The position numbers and the translations under genes are program-made. From Armatimonadetes bacterium DC (GTDB taxonomy: Bacteria; Armatimonadota; Fimbriimonadia; Fimbriimonadales; GBS-DC): 64,000 nucleotides of DNA. Positions 1-9,630 of the stretch are shown piece after piece. The notes beneath the pieces were generated by a model. That model was not told the DNA's origin and did not search any database. It saw nothing but the letters and a program-made list of their open reading frames with translations. Each line of letters opens with the position of its first letter. The first letter of the stretch is position 1. The stretch covers positions 62,001 to 126,000 of the forward strand of contig LDYB01000018.1 in assembly GCA_001442985.1 (NCBI GenBank), given 5' to 3'.

Positions 1-1
1 G

Positions 2-322
2 CTGCAGGGCAAGCACAAGCCCATCTATACCCCCCATATGGATGTGGGCGACCATGTGATTGTGCTGAACGCCGATAAAGTGGTGTTTACAGGGAAAAAG
101 ACACAGGAAGTTCTCTATCATCACACGATGCACCCTGGGGGGCTGCGCGCCTACACCCGCGAGAAGCTGATGACCGAGAAGCCCGAAAAGATGATGCGGC
201 GCGTCATCAGCGGGATGTTGCCCAAAAATAAGCTCCGGGCGCGAATGCTGAAGCGTCTGCGCATCTTCGCGGGCAGCGAGCATGTGCATCAGGCGCAGAA
301 GCCCCAGCCCTACGAGATTTAA
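2..322 (+). CDS. rplM: 50S ribosomal protein L13 (5' truncated by window edge)
   Basis: Frame open to window start; HMDVGDHVIVLNADKVVFTGKK...YTREKLMTEKPEKMMRRVISGMLPKNKLRARMLKRLRIFAGSEHVHQAQKP is typical L13; followed by S9. Confidence 0.96.
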   Translation: MQGKHKPIYTPHMDVGDHVIVLNADKVVFTGKKTQEVLYHHTMHPGGLRAYTREKLMTEKPEKMMRRVISGMLPKNKLRARMLKRLRIFAGSEHVHQAQKPQPYEI

Positions 323-335
323 GTGAGGTGACCTT

Positions 336-731
336 ATGGAAGAACCGATTCGCTATTATGCTACAGGGCGTCGGAAGACGGCAAGTGCGCGTGTGTGGCT
401 GATGCCGGGCACGGGCAAAATCACCATCAACGGGCGCGAGGCGTCGGAATATCTGCGGCGGCTCGCGCTGGAGCGCCTCGTGCAGCAGCCCCTGCGCCTG
501 CTCGGTCTGGAAGGGCAGTACGATGTGAAAGCCACCGTGCGCGGGGGTGGCATCTCAGGGCAGGCAGGCGCGATCCGACACGGGATCGCCCGCGCCCTGC
601 TGCAGGTCAACCCTGAGTTCCGCTTGACGCTGAAGCAGGCTGGCTTGCTCACACGCGACGCCCGCGAAAAGGAGCGCAAGAAGTACGGACGCCACGGCGC
701 ACGCCGCGGCTTCCAGTATGTAAAACGCTGA
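336..731 (+). CDS. rpsI: 30S ribosomal protein S9
   Basis: [28 protein letters not shown] ... [30 protein letters not shown]-terminus. Confidence 0.98.
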   Translation: MEEPIRYYATGRRKTASARVWLMPGTGKITINGREASEYLRRLALERLVQQPLRLLGLEGQYDVKATVRGGGISGQAGAIRHGIARALLQVNPEFRLTLKQAGLLTRDAREKERKKYGRHGARRGFQYVKR

Positions 732-737
732 AGCCCT

Positions 738-2006
738 ATGCGAATTGCGCTGGTGGGCAGTGGCGGACGCGAGCATGCGCTGGCGTGGCGCATCGCGCAA
801 AGTCCGCACTGCTCCCAGCTGTTCGCCCTGCCCGGCAACGGCGGTATCGCCCAGATTGCCGAATGTGTGCCCCTTGCCCCCAGAGCCATCCCTGAAATCG
901 TGCAGTTTGCCAGAGACCAGCGCGTGGAGCTGGTCGTGGTGGGACCTGAGTCGCCGCTGATTGCGGGGCTGGCGGACGCTTTGGCGGAGGCAGGCATCCC
1001 GTGCTTTGGACCGCGCCGCGCCGCCGCGATGCTGGAAGGTAGCAAAGCGTTCGCCAAGCAACTGATGGCGCAGGCGGGCGTGCCCACGGCACCGTTTGCG
1101 GTGTTTGACCAGCCTGAAGAGGCAAGAGCCTACCTGCGTCAGCATTTCGCCGCCCAGCCTATGGTGGTCAAGGCAGACGGCGAGGCGCTGGGCAAAGGAG
1201 TCTTCGTGTGTGAAACGCTCGCCGATGCGCTGGACGCCGTGGAGTTCCTCATGGAACAGCGCGGGCTGGGCGAGGCAGGCGCGCGTGTGGTGATCGAGCA
1301 ACGCCTTTACGGGCGCGAGCTTTCCTTGCTCTGCTTCACCGACAGCACGCACGCTGAGCCGATGCCCCCCGTGCGCGACTATAAACGCGCGTTTGACGGC
1401 AACCGCGGTCCCAACACGGGCGGGATGGGCTGCTACACACCGCCCCCCGACGCCACGCCCGACATCCTGCAAAAAGCCTACGAGCAAATCGTCCTCCCCA
1501 CGCTGCGCACGATGGCGGAACGCGGCACTCCCTATCAGGGGGTGCTGTATGCAGGGCTGATGATCAGCGACGGTCAGCCTTACACGCTGGAGTTCAACTG
1601 CCGTTTCGGCGACCCCGAAACCCAGACGCTGATGCCCCTGCTGGAAAGCGACCTCGTGGAGGTGATGCTGGCGAGTATTGAGGGACGCCTGCGCGAAGCG
1701 CGCCCCCAGTTCGCCTCACGGTGCGCCGTGTGTGTGGTGCTGGCTTCGGGCGGCTATCCGGGGTCATATCGCACAGGCTTCCCGATAGAGGGGCTTGAAA
1801 CCGTTGCCCAGATGCCCGATGTGGTGCTGTTCCACGCGGGCACGGCGTTCGAATCGGGGCGCTATCTCACGGCGGGCGGGCGCGTGCTGAATGTGGTCGG
1901 ACTGGGCGAAACCATTGAACAAGCACGCCAGCGTGCCTACGAAGCGGTCGCCCAGATTCACTTTGAGGGCATGCACTACCGCACTGATATTGCGCTGAAC
2001 GCCTAA
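738..2006 (+). CDS. purD: phosphoribosylamine--glycine ligase
   Basis: MRIALVGSGGREHALAWRIAQS, GPNTGGMGCYTP, LEFNCRFGDPETQ motifs of GARS. Confidence 0.97.
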   Translation: MRIALVGSGGREHALAWRIAQSPHCSQLFALPGNGGIAQIAECVPLAPRAIPEIVQFARDQRVELVVVGPESPLIAGLADALAEAGIPCFGPRRAAAMLEGSKAFAKQLMAQAGVPTAPFAVFDQPEEARAYLRQHFAAQPMVVKADGEALGKGVFVCETLADALDAVEFLMEQRGLGEAGARVVIEQRLYGRELSLLCFTDSTHAEPMPPVRDYKRAFDGNRGPNTGGMGCYTPPPDATPDILQKAYEQIVLPTLRTMAERGTPYQGVLYAGLMISDGQPYTLEFNCRFGDPETQTLMPLLESDLVEVMLASIEGRLREARPQFASRCAVCVVLASGGYPGSYRTGFPIEGLETVAQMPDVVLFHAGTAFESGRYLTAGGRVLNVVGLGETIEQARQRAYEAVAQIHFEGMHYRTDIALNA

Positions 2007-2752
2007 AGCGCCGTCGCCTGACGCCAGAGCCGCTCGCGCAGGCGCGTGTAAGCCAGATTCGCCAGAGGCTTCAAGTTCACAATATCTTCCCGATTGTAGC
2101 GCAACAGCGTCTCCAGCGCGCTGTGATGCCCCAGCCGATAGGCTTTCCAGAGGCGAATCGCGTCCATGCCGTCCATACCCTCTAAATCGGGGTCGCGCAC
2201 CAAGCCAAGTGTCTCCTCGATGCGCTTCAAGCCACCACGCAACCCCACGCGCCGTAAAGTCGGACACAAATCCAGATGCAGCTGGTCAAACGCCAGGGCA
2301 GGGAACTGGCGGTTAATCATCGGCAGGTCAAAGTGGAGACCGTTGAAAGTCACCAGCATAGAAAACTCGCGAATAAACTCAGGGAACTCGTCCAGATTGT
2401 CTCCCTGCACGAACTGGTAGACCTCTTCGCCGTCGTAGACGCCGATCACGGTGATGGTGTTTGCGCCGTCGGTTTCGATGTCTAAGAAGGCGGTTTCGTG
2501 GCGGTACTCTTCGTAGGCGCGCCAGTGTTCGCGCAGGGGCAGTCGGGTGGCGAAGTAGGGGTAATCCCCCTGTTCGAAGGCTTCTATGGAGCGCTCCACA
2601 CCCGCAATCAGCGCACTGCGGTATGGCTCCGACACGCGCCAGCGGTCGGGCGTTTCCAGCAGCGTTTCCCAGTCGCTTGCGCCCTGACGCCAGAGCGACA
2701 CCTCTATCTCCTGCGTAATGCCCGGAATGTGAATGTAGGTCTGCACCAGCAC
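2003..2752 (-). CDS. ribonuclease H-like / YprB-type 3'-5' exonuclease domain protein
   Basis: FLDIETDGANTITVIGVYDGEEVYQFV...LVTFNGLHFDLPMINRQF...HHSALETLLRYNREDIVNLKPLANLAY DEDD exonuclease pattern; convergent 4-nt overlap with purD. Confidence 0.8.
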   Translation of the reverse strand: MLVQTYIHIPGITQEIEVSLWRQGASDWETLLETPDRWRVSEPYRSALIAGVERSIEAFEQGDYPYFATRLPLREHWRAYEEYRHETAFLDIETDGANTITVIGVYDGEEVYQFVQGDNLDEFPEFIREFSMLVTFNGLHFDLPMINRQFPALAFDQLHLDLCPTLRRVGLRGGLKRIEETLGLVRDPDLEGMDGMDAIRLWKAYRLGHHSALETLLRYNREDIVNLKPLANLAYTRLRERLWRQATAL

Positions 2753-2893
2753 GGCGCTATAAGTGTACCTGAAGATTTGGCGCTATGGCGGGGTTTGATT
2801 CCCCTGCGGATCCGCCGGTAAGGGGACAGCGGGCGCGTTCAAAATGGAGAGCATTCCCCGCATTTTTACTCCGGGATGCCCCCTCCTCAAGGT

Positions 2894-3025
2894 CTTAAAG
2901 GGGTAGGTTTTTTTGAGAAGGACGCCGGCTTATGCGCTCCCGAAGCATGTGGGGGAACGCCTCCCCCTTGACGGCTGAAGCCGTTCCTATAAGACGAAGC
3001 CGACCTGCGTCGGCTGAAGTCGCAC
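2894..3025. repeat. MITE-like hairpin repeat, copy 1 (left end only)
   Basis: CTTAAAGGGGTAGGTTTTTTTGAG..GACGCCG.CTTATGCGCTCC...GACGGCTGAAGCCGTTCCTATAAGACGAAGCCGACCTGCGTCGGCT shared with copies at 4836 and 41088. Confidence 0.75.
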
Positions 3026-3062
3026 GCGCATCCTACGCGTAGACAGGGGCAGGATGCCCCTG

Positions 3063-4676
3063 CTACGGAGAGCCAGCTCGGCTGGTGGTTGACTGGTTCT
3101 GGATGGCGACGGCTTCCACAAGTCCGTCATGATAAACCAGAATCAGCTGGGGCTGACCGTTCAGCCGCGCGGGCAGCACGGCGACCACCCGCCCCCGATA
3201 AGACACCTGCGCTCCCTGCCAGCGATTGGCGCGGTACTGCATGAGCCAAACGCCTTCGTTGCTGAAGCCCGCGCCTAACACAATCTCGCCTGCGCCATCG
3301 CCATCGTAATCGCCCGCCCACAGAATCTCCCGGTCTTTCAACACCAGCATGTTCCACCGGGATGGGTCGGTTGAGGCTGGCTCCGAGAAACCTGCCAATA
3401 CACTGTATACATTTCGCGCGGCTCTGCCTGCCAGTGTACGGAGGAGAGACTCTTTCTGTCCCGTCCGTGTGTATGCCACGCCGTTGGGGAACCCCACCAC
3501 ACTCGAAGAAAGATTGCTCAGCGCTTCAGGAAGCGCAATGGTGAACGAATTTTGCTGGAACTGTCCGTTCTCGAAGCGCACCACATGCCATGTTTGATTC
3601 GCTCTGGTCTGTCCTGTGAAGTCCGCTATGATAACCTCGGTTCTGCCGTCGCGGTCGATATCCTTGAGCCAGAGATGGGCTGTTAGTCCGACAGGCGCAT
3701 TCCATGAGGCAAGGTGTCGAAAAGCGCCTTCTCTCACCTGATAGAGGGTCAACCGCAGCGGTGGCGTAGCAGAGGGAGGGAGGGGAGTATGCTCCACCAC
3801 CAGCACCTCGCTGCCTGGCTGTCCGTCCATTTCCAGCAGGATTGGCTCGCCGTTCCCGATGGGGAGCCGCTGCTTCGTGCGTGAGGTTTCTAAACGACGC
3901 GGCATAGCAGGGACGATGCGTTCGGGTTTGCCATCGCCATCGAGGTCGGGGAACGAACTCGGTTCAATCGGGGTGCCGCTGCTTCGCAAGTAGGCGAACG
4001 CTCCCAGTCCCACCCCGGTAAGGAACGGAAGCGCGGCGTGGCTTGTGGGCGGCTTTGTGGTGATAGAGCGCAGTTGCCATCGCCCGCTGGCGTCCAGCTC
4101 CAGCCATGCATAGCGTCCCGATTGAGTCATCAGGAGGGCGTCGTCGATTCGCCCGTCCATGTCGAGGTCGCTCCAGGCGGCATCGCGTATCTGCTCCGTT
4201 TGGAGCGGTGGGATTGGACGTATTTGCCAGCGTTCGCCTGCGCGTGTCAGCAGGGCGATTTGCCCCGTTTTCACATTCCAGCCGATCAGCTCGCGTGGGA
4301 GGGGCAGATTGCCTTGCTGGAAGTGGGGGATGGGTTTCTTCAAATCTGTGTGAGAGACCGAGGGCGAGAGCACAAAGAGCGGCATTCGTTCTGGCTCTCC
4401 ACGCAGGTTGTGCCAGAGGGCGCTGTGTGGCATGCCCCCTTTCCGCCAGTCCACATAGAGCGCGATCACTTCGGGTTCGCCGTTGCTGTCCAGATCGCTC
4501 AAACAGCTGGCTTGCACATCGAGCGCCTCTCTGGGCACAGTTGGGAATCTGCCCAGCGACTGGCGCTGGATGGTGAGCGGCTCGTATGGCGGCGGTGTGT
4601 AAAACTGCCAGAGCCAAAACACTACCCCCAGTAGAACCACAATCGCTGCGACAATCCAGAGTGCGCTTTTACGCAT
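3063..4676 (-). CDS. membrane-anchored VCBS/FG-GAP-like repeat protein
   Basis: N-terminal TM (MRKSALWIVAAIVVLLGVVFWLWQF), repeated D.DxDGxxE (SDLDSNGEPEV, SDLDMDGRIDD, PDLDGDGKPER, KDIDRDGRTEV, GDYDGDGAGEI). Start set at 4676; the longer ORF to 4970 runs into repeat DNA. Confidence 0.7.
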   Translation of the reverse strand: MRKSALWIVAAIVVLLGVVFWLWQFYTPPPYEPLTIQRQSLGRFPTVPREALDVQASCLSDLDSNGEPEVIALYVDWRKGGMPHSALWHNLRGEPERMPLFVLSPSVSHTDLKKPIPHFQQGNLPLPRELIGWNVKTGQIALLTRAGERWQIRPIPPLQTEQIRDAAWSDLDMDGRIDDALLMTQSGRYAWLELDASGRWQLRSITTKPPTSHAALPFLTGVGLGAFAYLRSSGTPIEPSSFPDLDGDGKPERIVPAMPRRLETSRTKQRLPIGNGEPILLEMDGQPGSEVLVVEHTPLPPSATPPLRLTLYQVREGAFRHLASWNAPVGLTAHLWLKDIDRDGRTEVIIADFTGQTRANQTWHVVRFENGQFQQNSFTIALPEALSNLSSSVVGFPNGVAYTRTGQKESLLRTLAGRAARNVYSVLAGFSEPASTDPSRWNMLVLKDREILWAGDYDGDGAGEIVLGAGFSNEGVWLMQYRANRWQGAQVSYRGRVVAVLPARLNGQPQLILVYHDGLVEAVAIQNQSTTSRAGSP

Positions 4677-4751
4677 ACTCCATCGCCCACCCTTCTCATT
4701 ACGGCACGCTCCGTGATTTTCCTCTCGGGGAAACTTGCGCCCACTTGCCTC

Positions 4752-4808
4752 GAACCTCTGGGCAGCGGGCTGGTGTTCGTCGCATTCCGCAAGCATCGCA
4801 AAGCATAG
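4752..4808 (+). pseudogene. remnant of a PEP-CTERM gene 3' end (GSGLVFVAFRKHRKA*)
   Basis: 43-nt identical run (4767-4809 vs 5974-6016) with the 3' end of the intact PEP-CTERM gene 5272-6015, in the correct frame with stop. Confidence 0.8.
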
Positions 4809-4835
4809 ATCTCTGGATGTAGGGGTGGGGCTGCC

Positions 4836-5069
4836 CTCAAAGGGGTAGGTTTTTTGAGAGGGACGCCGTCTTATGCGCTCCTGAAGTTGGGGAACGCCTC
4901 CGCCGTGACGGCGGAAGCCGTTCCTATGAAACGAAGCCGACCTGCGTCGGCTCAGCCCCCCAACCCCCATAAACAGGGGGCTATAGCCAGCGGAGGCTGG
5001 CTTTGTTTATGAGGAACGGCTTTAGCCGTCGGGTTTTCAGGCAGGGCACGAAAAACCTACCCCTTTGAG
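4836..5069. mobile_element. MITE-like palindromic element, copy 2 (complete, about 234 bp)
   Basis: Terminal inverted repeats CTCAAAGGGGTAGGTTTTTTGAG / AAAAACCTACCCCTTTGAG, internal hairpins, flanking GGTGGGGCTGCC / GGTGGGGCTACC. Confidence 0.72.
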
Positions 5070-5131
5070 GTGGGGCTACCCCACCCCTTTCTCTAAAACC
5101 CGTATGGTTGCAGGACTCATCCCCCATGCTC

Positions 5132-5146
5132 TGGCACAGAAGTTGC
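5132..5146 (+). promoter_or_regulatory. sigma-54 (-24/-12) promoter of PEP-CTERM gene
   Basis: TGGCAC-AGAAG-TTGC, GG and GC separated by 10 nt; about 125 nt upstream of ATG at 5272; repeated at 6095. Confidence 0.8.
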
Positions 5147-5271
5147 CTTCAGCGATAATGTCAATCCAAAAAGGCTTGAAGACCTGTCCGGTTTCGGCGG
5201 GTTTTTGAGTCTTTATAAGACGAAAGTGCTCCTCAAGAAGGAGCGCGAAAATCTGGTTAGGAGGTAGTACC

Positions 5272-6015
5272 ATGCAGACGCGATTGAATGTGCTGAACGG
5301 CTTGGCTCGCACGACTGTTCGTGCGTTTGCTGTCCGAACGCTTCCTCTGGCGAAGCGCGTTGTAGTTCCCGGCTCTCTCGCCTTGACCCTGATGATGTCC
5401 ACTCCCACCCATGCAAACACGACCCTGTTTAACAACGACGCACTGACTCAGGTGGGTACAGTCACGCTGACCGTAACGAGTGTCTCGCCTGGTGCAACCG
5501 TGCAGGTCACATTCAGCTCCTCCCCCTTTCCCACCCTCGCTGGCTTGTTCAACTTCTCCAGTACACCTTCTTTGCCCGAGAACGAGGCATTTTGCGTGGA
5601 GTTAGACCGTTTCATCTCGCTCAATCAATCCTATACATACGAGGTCTGGTCAGCGAGCGGGCGCGTGGGCGCGCTTCTTGCTCTCAAAAGCAGCTTTCTT
5701 ACCGGAGCAGACCTGAATAATAAAGCTGCCGCTTTCCAGATTGCCATGTGGGAGATTGCCTACGACCACGCACTGGGCAATCCAGATGACCTGAATGCTG
5801 GAGTGTTCCAATACAACGCGGATCCTATCATCGTCGGCTATGCGAATTCCCTGCTGACAGCAACAGCGAACCAGACCGCTGCCTACTTCTTCCTGCGCGG
5901 TCAGGGGCAAACTGAACCGCAGAACCTCGCGACGATTGTTCCCGAGCCCGCTTCGTTGCTGGCGCTGGGTGCAGGGCTGGTGTTCGTCGCATTCCGCAAG
6001 CATCGCAAAGCATAG
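5272..6015 (+). CDS. PEP-CTERM sorting-domain protein
   Basis: RBS GGAGG; C-terminal VPEPASLLALGAGLVFVAFRKHRKA. Confidence 0.85.
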   Translation: MQTRLNVLNGLARTTVRAFAVRTLPLAKRVVVPGSLALTLMMSTPTHANTTLFNNDALTQVGTVTLTVTSVSPGATVQVTFSSSPFPTLAGLFNFSSTPSLPENEAFCVELDRFISLNQSYTYEVWSASGRVGALLALKSSFLTGADLNNKAAAFQIAMWEIAYDHALGNPDDLNAGVFQYNADPIIVGYANSLLTATANQTAAYFFLRGQGQTEPQNLATIVPEPASLLALGAGLVFVAFRKHRKA

Positions 6016-6094
6016 ACCTCTGAACACAGGGGCGGGGGCTGCCCTGCCCCTTTCTCCAAAACCCGTATGATTGCCGAACCGCACTGCCGACCTC

Positions 6095-6109
6095 TGGCAC
6101 AGAAGTTGC
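6095..6109 (+). promoter_or_regulatory. sigma-54 (-24/-12) promoter of second PEP-CTERM gene
   Basis: TGGCAC-AGAAG-TTGC, same 15-mer as at 5132. Confidence 0.8.
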
Positions 6110-6227
6110 TTTCAGAGGCAATATCAGCCAGAAAATGCCCAAAAAGGCTCGGAGACCTGTCCGCTTTTGAGGGGTTTTTGAGTCTATATAGGGTGAAAAC
6201 CAATCTCCAAACGATGGAGGTAACCAA

Positions 6228-7103
6228 ATGATGATGCGATACAAGGGCTTGGTGATTGCATGCATAGCGTTGCTGGTAGCGAATGCCAGCGCACAGACAG
6301 TGTACTCGCAAAATCCTGCTCCGGGCGACCTGTTCACCAATCCGGGTTCCACCAATCAGGGTCAGAGCTTCGGGCACCCCAACTGGGTCTACAACAACAC
6401 GCGGGGTGGTGGCAGCGTCGGCATCCGCACTAACTACCCGCGCAACGGCAACGGCTCGGTCTACTTCAACAGCCCCAGCAACACGGGCAAGGCGGATATC
6501 GAGTATTTCGCGGATCCCGTGAACGCAGGTGGGAACTATGTGCCCAACCCCTTTAATCCAGCCTCTAATCTTGGCAATCTCGCGGATCTCACTTCGCTCA
6601 GCTACGAGTGGTATCGAGATGGCGGCTCCACCGTGCCCGGGCATCTCCATCCTGTGCTGCGGCTGGGGATTTTGCGGCTCAATTCGGATAACACCTTCGC
6701 GCTGGGTTACCTGACCTTTGAGCGCGTCTACAATGGATTTGGCGCTGCGCCGACGAACTCGTGGCAGTTCGACGACATCATCGCGAACAACTACAAACTC
6801 TGGGCAACCGCCTCGCTGGGCTTCGGCGACCCGAATGTCAACATCAACAATGTGCTGAAGACCATTCCCGACTGGATTGCGGCGGCAAGCGCTGTGGGCG
6901 CCCAGCTGTTTGTGGTTTCGGTCAACGCGGGCATCGGCTCTGGCTGGAATGGGCAGTTCACAGGCGCTGTCGACAACATCACCTTCGGCTTCAGTGGCAG
7001 CTCCAACACTTACAACTTCGAGGTTGTGCCTGAACCCGCCAGCCTGACGGCGATTGGCTTCGGCTTGGCAAGCCTGCTGACGCTGCGCCGGCGCAAGCGC
7101 TAA
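6228..7103 (+). CDS. PEP-CTERM sorting-domain protein
   Basis: Signal peptide; C-terminal VPEPASLTAIGFGLASLLTLRRRKR. Confidence 0.87.
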   Translation: MMMRYKGLVIACIALLVANASAQTVYSQNPAPGDLFTNPGSTNQGQSFGHPNWVYNNTRGGGSVGIRTNYPRNGNGSVYFNSPSNTGKADIEYFADPVNAGGNYVPNPFNPASNLGNLADLTSLSYEWYRDGGSTVPGHLHPVLRLGILRLNSDNTFALGYLTFERVYNGFGAAPTNSWQFDDIIANNYKLWATASLGFGDPNVNINNVLKTIPDWIAAASAVGAQLFVVSVNAGIGSGWNGQFTGAVDNITFGFSGSSNTYNFEVVPEPASLTAIGFGLASLLTLRRRKR

Positions 7104-7216
7104 CGCTTCGGAACGCTCTCGCTTGCCCTCCCGTCTCGTTGCCCCCTTTCCAGAGCAGGAAAGGGGGGCAACTGCTTTCGCCTGTGAGACTCGCTGGCGC
7201 AAGAGAGGGCGGAGTG

Positions 7217-8113
7217 CTACCTTTCCTCTTCAGGGATAGCAATCAGCCCTTCAATAAAAGCGTCGGGATCAAACGGTTCCAGGCAGTCGGCTTTCTCGCC
7301 TGTGCCGATGAGTTTGACGGGGATGCCCAGCTGCTGGCGAATGGTCAGTATTGCGCCGCCGCGGCTGGTGCTGTCCAGTTTGGTGAGAATAATCCCTGTG
7401 ATGGGCAAAGCGCGCGCGAACTCTTCCGCCTGACGGATGGCGTTCTGCCCCGCCACGGCGTCCAGCACCAGCAGTACTTCGTCCGCAGGGCGTCCCAGTG
7501 CCTTCTCGGTAACGCGATAAATCTTTTTAAGCTCCTCCATCAGGCGTGCGGCGGTGTGCTGGCGTCCTGCGGTGTCGGCAAGCACATAGTTGTAGCCGCG
7601 CGCTCGCGCCGCCTGAATCGCATCAAACACCACGGCGGAAGGATCGGCGCCCTCTTTGTGTTTAATCACTTCTGTGCCGAGGCGGTCTGCCCAGATTTGC
7701 AGCTGGTCAATCGCGGCGGCGCGAAAGGTATCGCCTGCCGCCAGCAGCACGCGCTTGCCCCGCTGCTGGAGCCAGTAGCCCACTTTGGCGATGCTGGTGG
7801 TCTTGCCCACGCCGTTAACCCCCACGAACAGATAGACCGTGGGTGGGGTGGGGTTTTCGTTCAGGGGCGCAGGCTCGCCCAGCCACTCTTTGAGGATGCT
7901 TCGCAGGCACGCTTTGACATCCTCCACTTCTCGCAGGCGTTGCGCACGCGCCTCCTCTCGCAGTCGCTCCAGCAGGGTCTCCACCGCGTGCACATTCACA
8001 TCGGCGGCAATCAGCGTCTCTTCCAGCTCTTCCAGAAGCGCCTCGTCCACACCGCGTCGGGTGAACGCCTGCCCCACGCGCTTGAGCCAGTCCTTGAAAA
8101 TCCCCAGTCGCAT
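7217..8113 (-). CDS. ftsY: signal recognition particle receptor FtsY
   Basis: [41 protein letters not shown]...[19 protein letters not shown]...[15 protein letters not shown]...[21 protein letters not shown]. Confidence 0.97.
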   Translation of the reverse strand: MRLGIFKDWLKRVGQAFTRRGVDEALLEELEETLIAADVNVHAVETLLERLREEARAQRLREVEDVKACLRSILKEWLGEPAPLNENPTPPTVYLFVGVNGVGKTTSIAKVGYWLQQRGKRVLLAAGDTFRAAAIDQLQIWADRLGTEVIKHKEGADPSAVVFDAIQAARARGYNYVLADTAGRQHTAARLMEELKKIYRVTEKALGRPADEVLLVLDAVAGQNAIRQAEEFARALPITGIILTKLDSTSRGGAILTIRQQLGIPVKLIGTGEKADCLEPFDPDAFIEGLIAIPEEER

Positions 8114-8130
8114 AGCATGAGTCTACCTGT

Positions 8131-8757
8131 TCAGCGTGCGCCCGTGCCGTAGAGCCGGTCGCCGAAGTCGCCCAGACCGGGCAAGATAAATTTGCGTTCG
8201 TTCAGCCCCCGATCCAGCGAGGCGGCGACAATTCGTACCTGCGGGAATTTTTCGTTGAGCAGGCGCACGCCCTCTGGAGCCGCCACCACGCAGATATGCA
8301 CAATCTCTTCCGCGCCTGCGTTCACCAGCACCTCCACCGCCTGCGCCGCCGAGCCGCCCGTCGCCAGCATCGGGTCCAGCAGCAGCACACGGCTGTTATC
8401 CAGCGGCGGGAGTTTGCAGTAGTAGGCGCGGGCAATCGCGGTCTGCTCGTCGCGTTCCAGCCCGATATAGCCGACGCGCAGGTCGGGGAAGAGCTCGGTC
8501 AGCGCCTCCAGCATGCCCAGCCCGGCACGCAGAATCGGCACGGCAACAATCGCCTTCGCCAGCGAGTAGCCTTCCGTGGTCTCCAGCGGGGTCTTGACAG
8601 GGTGGGTACGCACAGGCAAATCGCGCGTGGCTTCTATTGCCAGCAAAAAAGTGAGCTGACGCGCCAGCGCACGGAATCGGGCAGGCTCGGTACGCTCATC
8701 GCGCAACTGGGTCAGGATGTGTTTTACCAGCGGGTGCGACACAATCTCTATCTGCAT
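8131..8757 (-). CDS. upp: uracil phosphoribosyltransferase
   Basis: MQIEIVSHPLVKHILTQLRDERTEPARFRALARQLTFLLAIEATRDL...LDPMLATGGSA; AAGGAGG upstream of 8757 start. Confidence 0.96.
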   Translation of the reverse strand: MQIEIVSHPLVKHILTQLRDERTEPARFRALARQLTFLLAIEATRDLPVRTHPVKTPLETTEGYSLAKAIVAVPILRAGLGMLEALTELFPDLRVGYIGLERDEQTAIARAYYCKLPPLDNSRVLLLDPMLATGGSAAQAVEVLVNAGAEEIVHICVVAAPEGVRLLNEKFPQVRIVAASLDRGLNERKFILPGLGDFGDRLYGTGAR

Positions 8758-8829
8758 CGGCGTTCCCTCCTTGTGATGGGGCAAGGCGTTGCCAGCAGAT
8801 TATACCTTGCAGTGGGGTACAATTCGGGC

Positions 8830-9630
8830 GTGCGCGCCCTTGCCAAGTTCCTCGCGCTGTTGCGAATCTACATCGAGGACAGCCTTGCCTACCGCGCCAG
8901 CGCCTTCATCTGGATGCTGACCGATATCATTCACTGCCTGGTGATGCCGCTGGTGTGGCTCTCCGCATACAACGGCAAAGCCTCGATTGGGGGCTACAAC
9001 CCAGGTGAGATGGTCACCTATTATGTGCTGATGGCGTTTGTTACTAACTTCATCGTGAGCCACCTGATGTGGGACCTTTCGTGGGAGATTAAGGAGGGTG
9101 TGCTGTCGCAGTGGCTGTTGCGCCCTGTGCCGGTGGGCTGGATGCTGTTTGCGCGTAATCTCTCGTGGCGGGCGATGCGGATGGTGATGTTTTTGCCGAT
9201 GGCGGCGCTGGCGCTCTGGTACTACAGTCGGTTCACGACACTCAGCCCGCTTTATCTGGGCTGGGAGTTCTGGCTGAGCGTGTTGCTGGGGCACCTGGTG
9301 TCGTTCTGGGTGGCGTATGCGCTGGCGTGTCTGGCGTTCTGGCTGCAGGAGGTGCAGAGCGTCTTTTCGCTCTACTATGTGCCGATGTTGCTGCTGTCGG
9401 GCTGGGTCGCGCCAATTGCCCTGATGCCGGAGTGGCTCCAGACGCTTGCCAGCCTCATGCCGTTCCGCTACACGACCGCCGTGCCCACCGAGATTGCGCT
9501 GGGCAAACTCACGGGTGATTTGATGTGGTCTCAAATCGGGATTCAGGGGCTGTGGGTGCTGATCGGTATGGGGTTGACTGCGATTCTCTGGCGTGCGGGG
9601 TTGCGCCAGTATACGGGGGTGGGCATGTGA
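8830..9630 (+). CDS. ABC-2 family transporter permease (COG4587-like)
   Basis: Six-TM protein; GTG start at 8830 six nt after TACAAT. Confidence 0.75.
   Translation: MRALAKFLALLRIYIEDSLAYRASAFIWMLTDIIHCLVMPLVWLSAYNGKASIGGYNPGEMVTYYVLMAFVTNFIVSHLMWDLSWEIKEGVLSQWLLRPVPVGWMLFARNLSWRAMRMVMFLPMAALALWYYSRFTTLSPLYLGWEFWLSVLLGHLVSFWVAYALACLAFWLQEVQSVFSLYYVPMLLLSGWVAPIALMPEWLQTLASLMPFRYTTAVPTEIALGKLTGDLMWSQIGIQGLWVLIGMGLTAILWRAGLRQYTGVGM

Noticed and set aside
555-1487. 310-aa minus-strand ORF (and similar long antisense ORFs 356-1087, 5901-7202, 21177-22388, 23895-25229, 29343-30392, 33810-34790)
   Set aside because: Shadow ORFs opposite clearly homologous genes in GC-rich codon-biased DNA; compositions are low-complexity and match no family I recognise
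4677-4970. N-terminal extension of the FG-GAP-like ORF to 4970
   Set aside because: Extension is translated repeat element and PEP-CTERM remnant; a real TM start MRKSALWIV is at 4676
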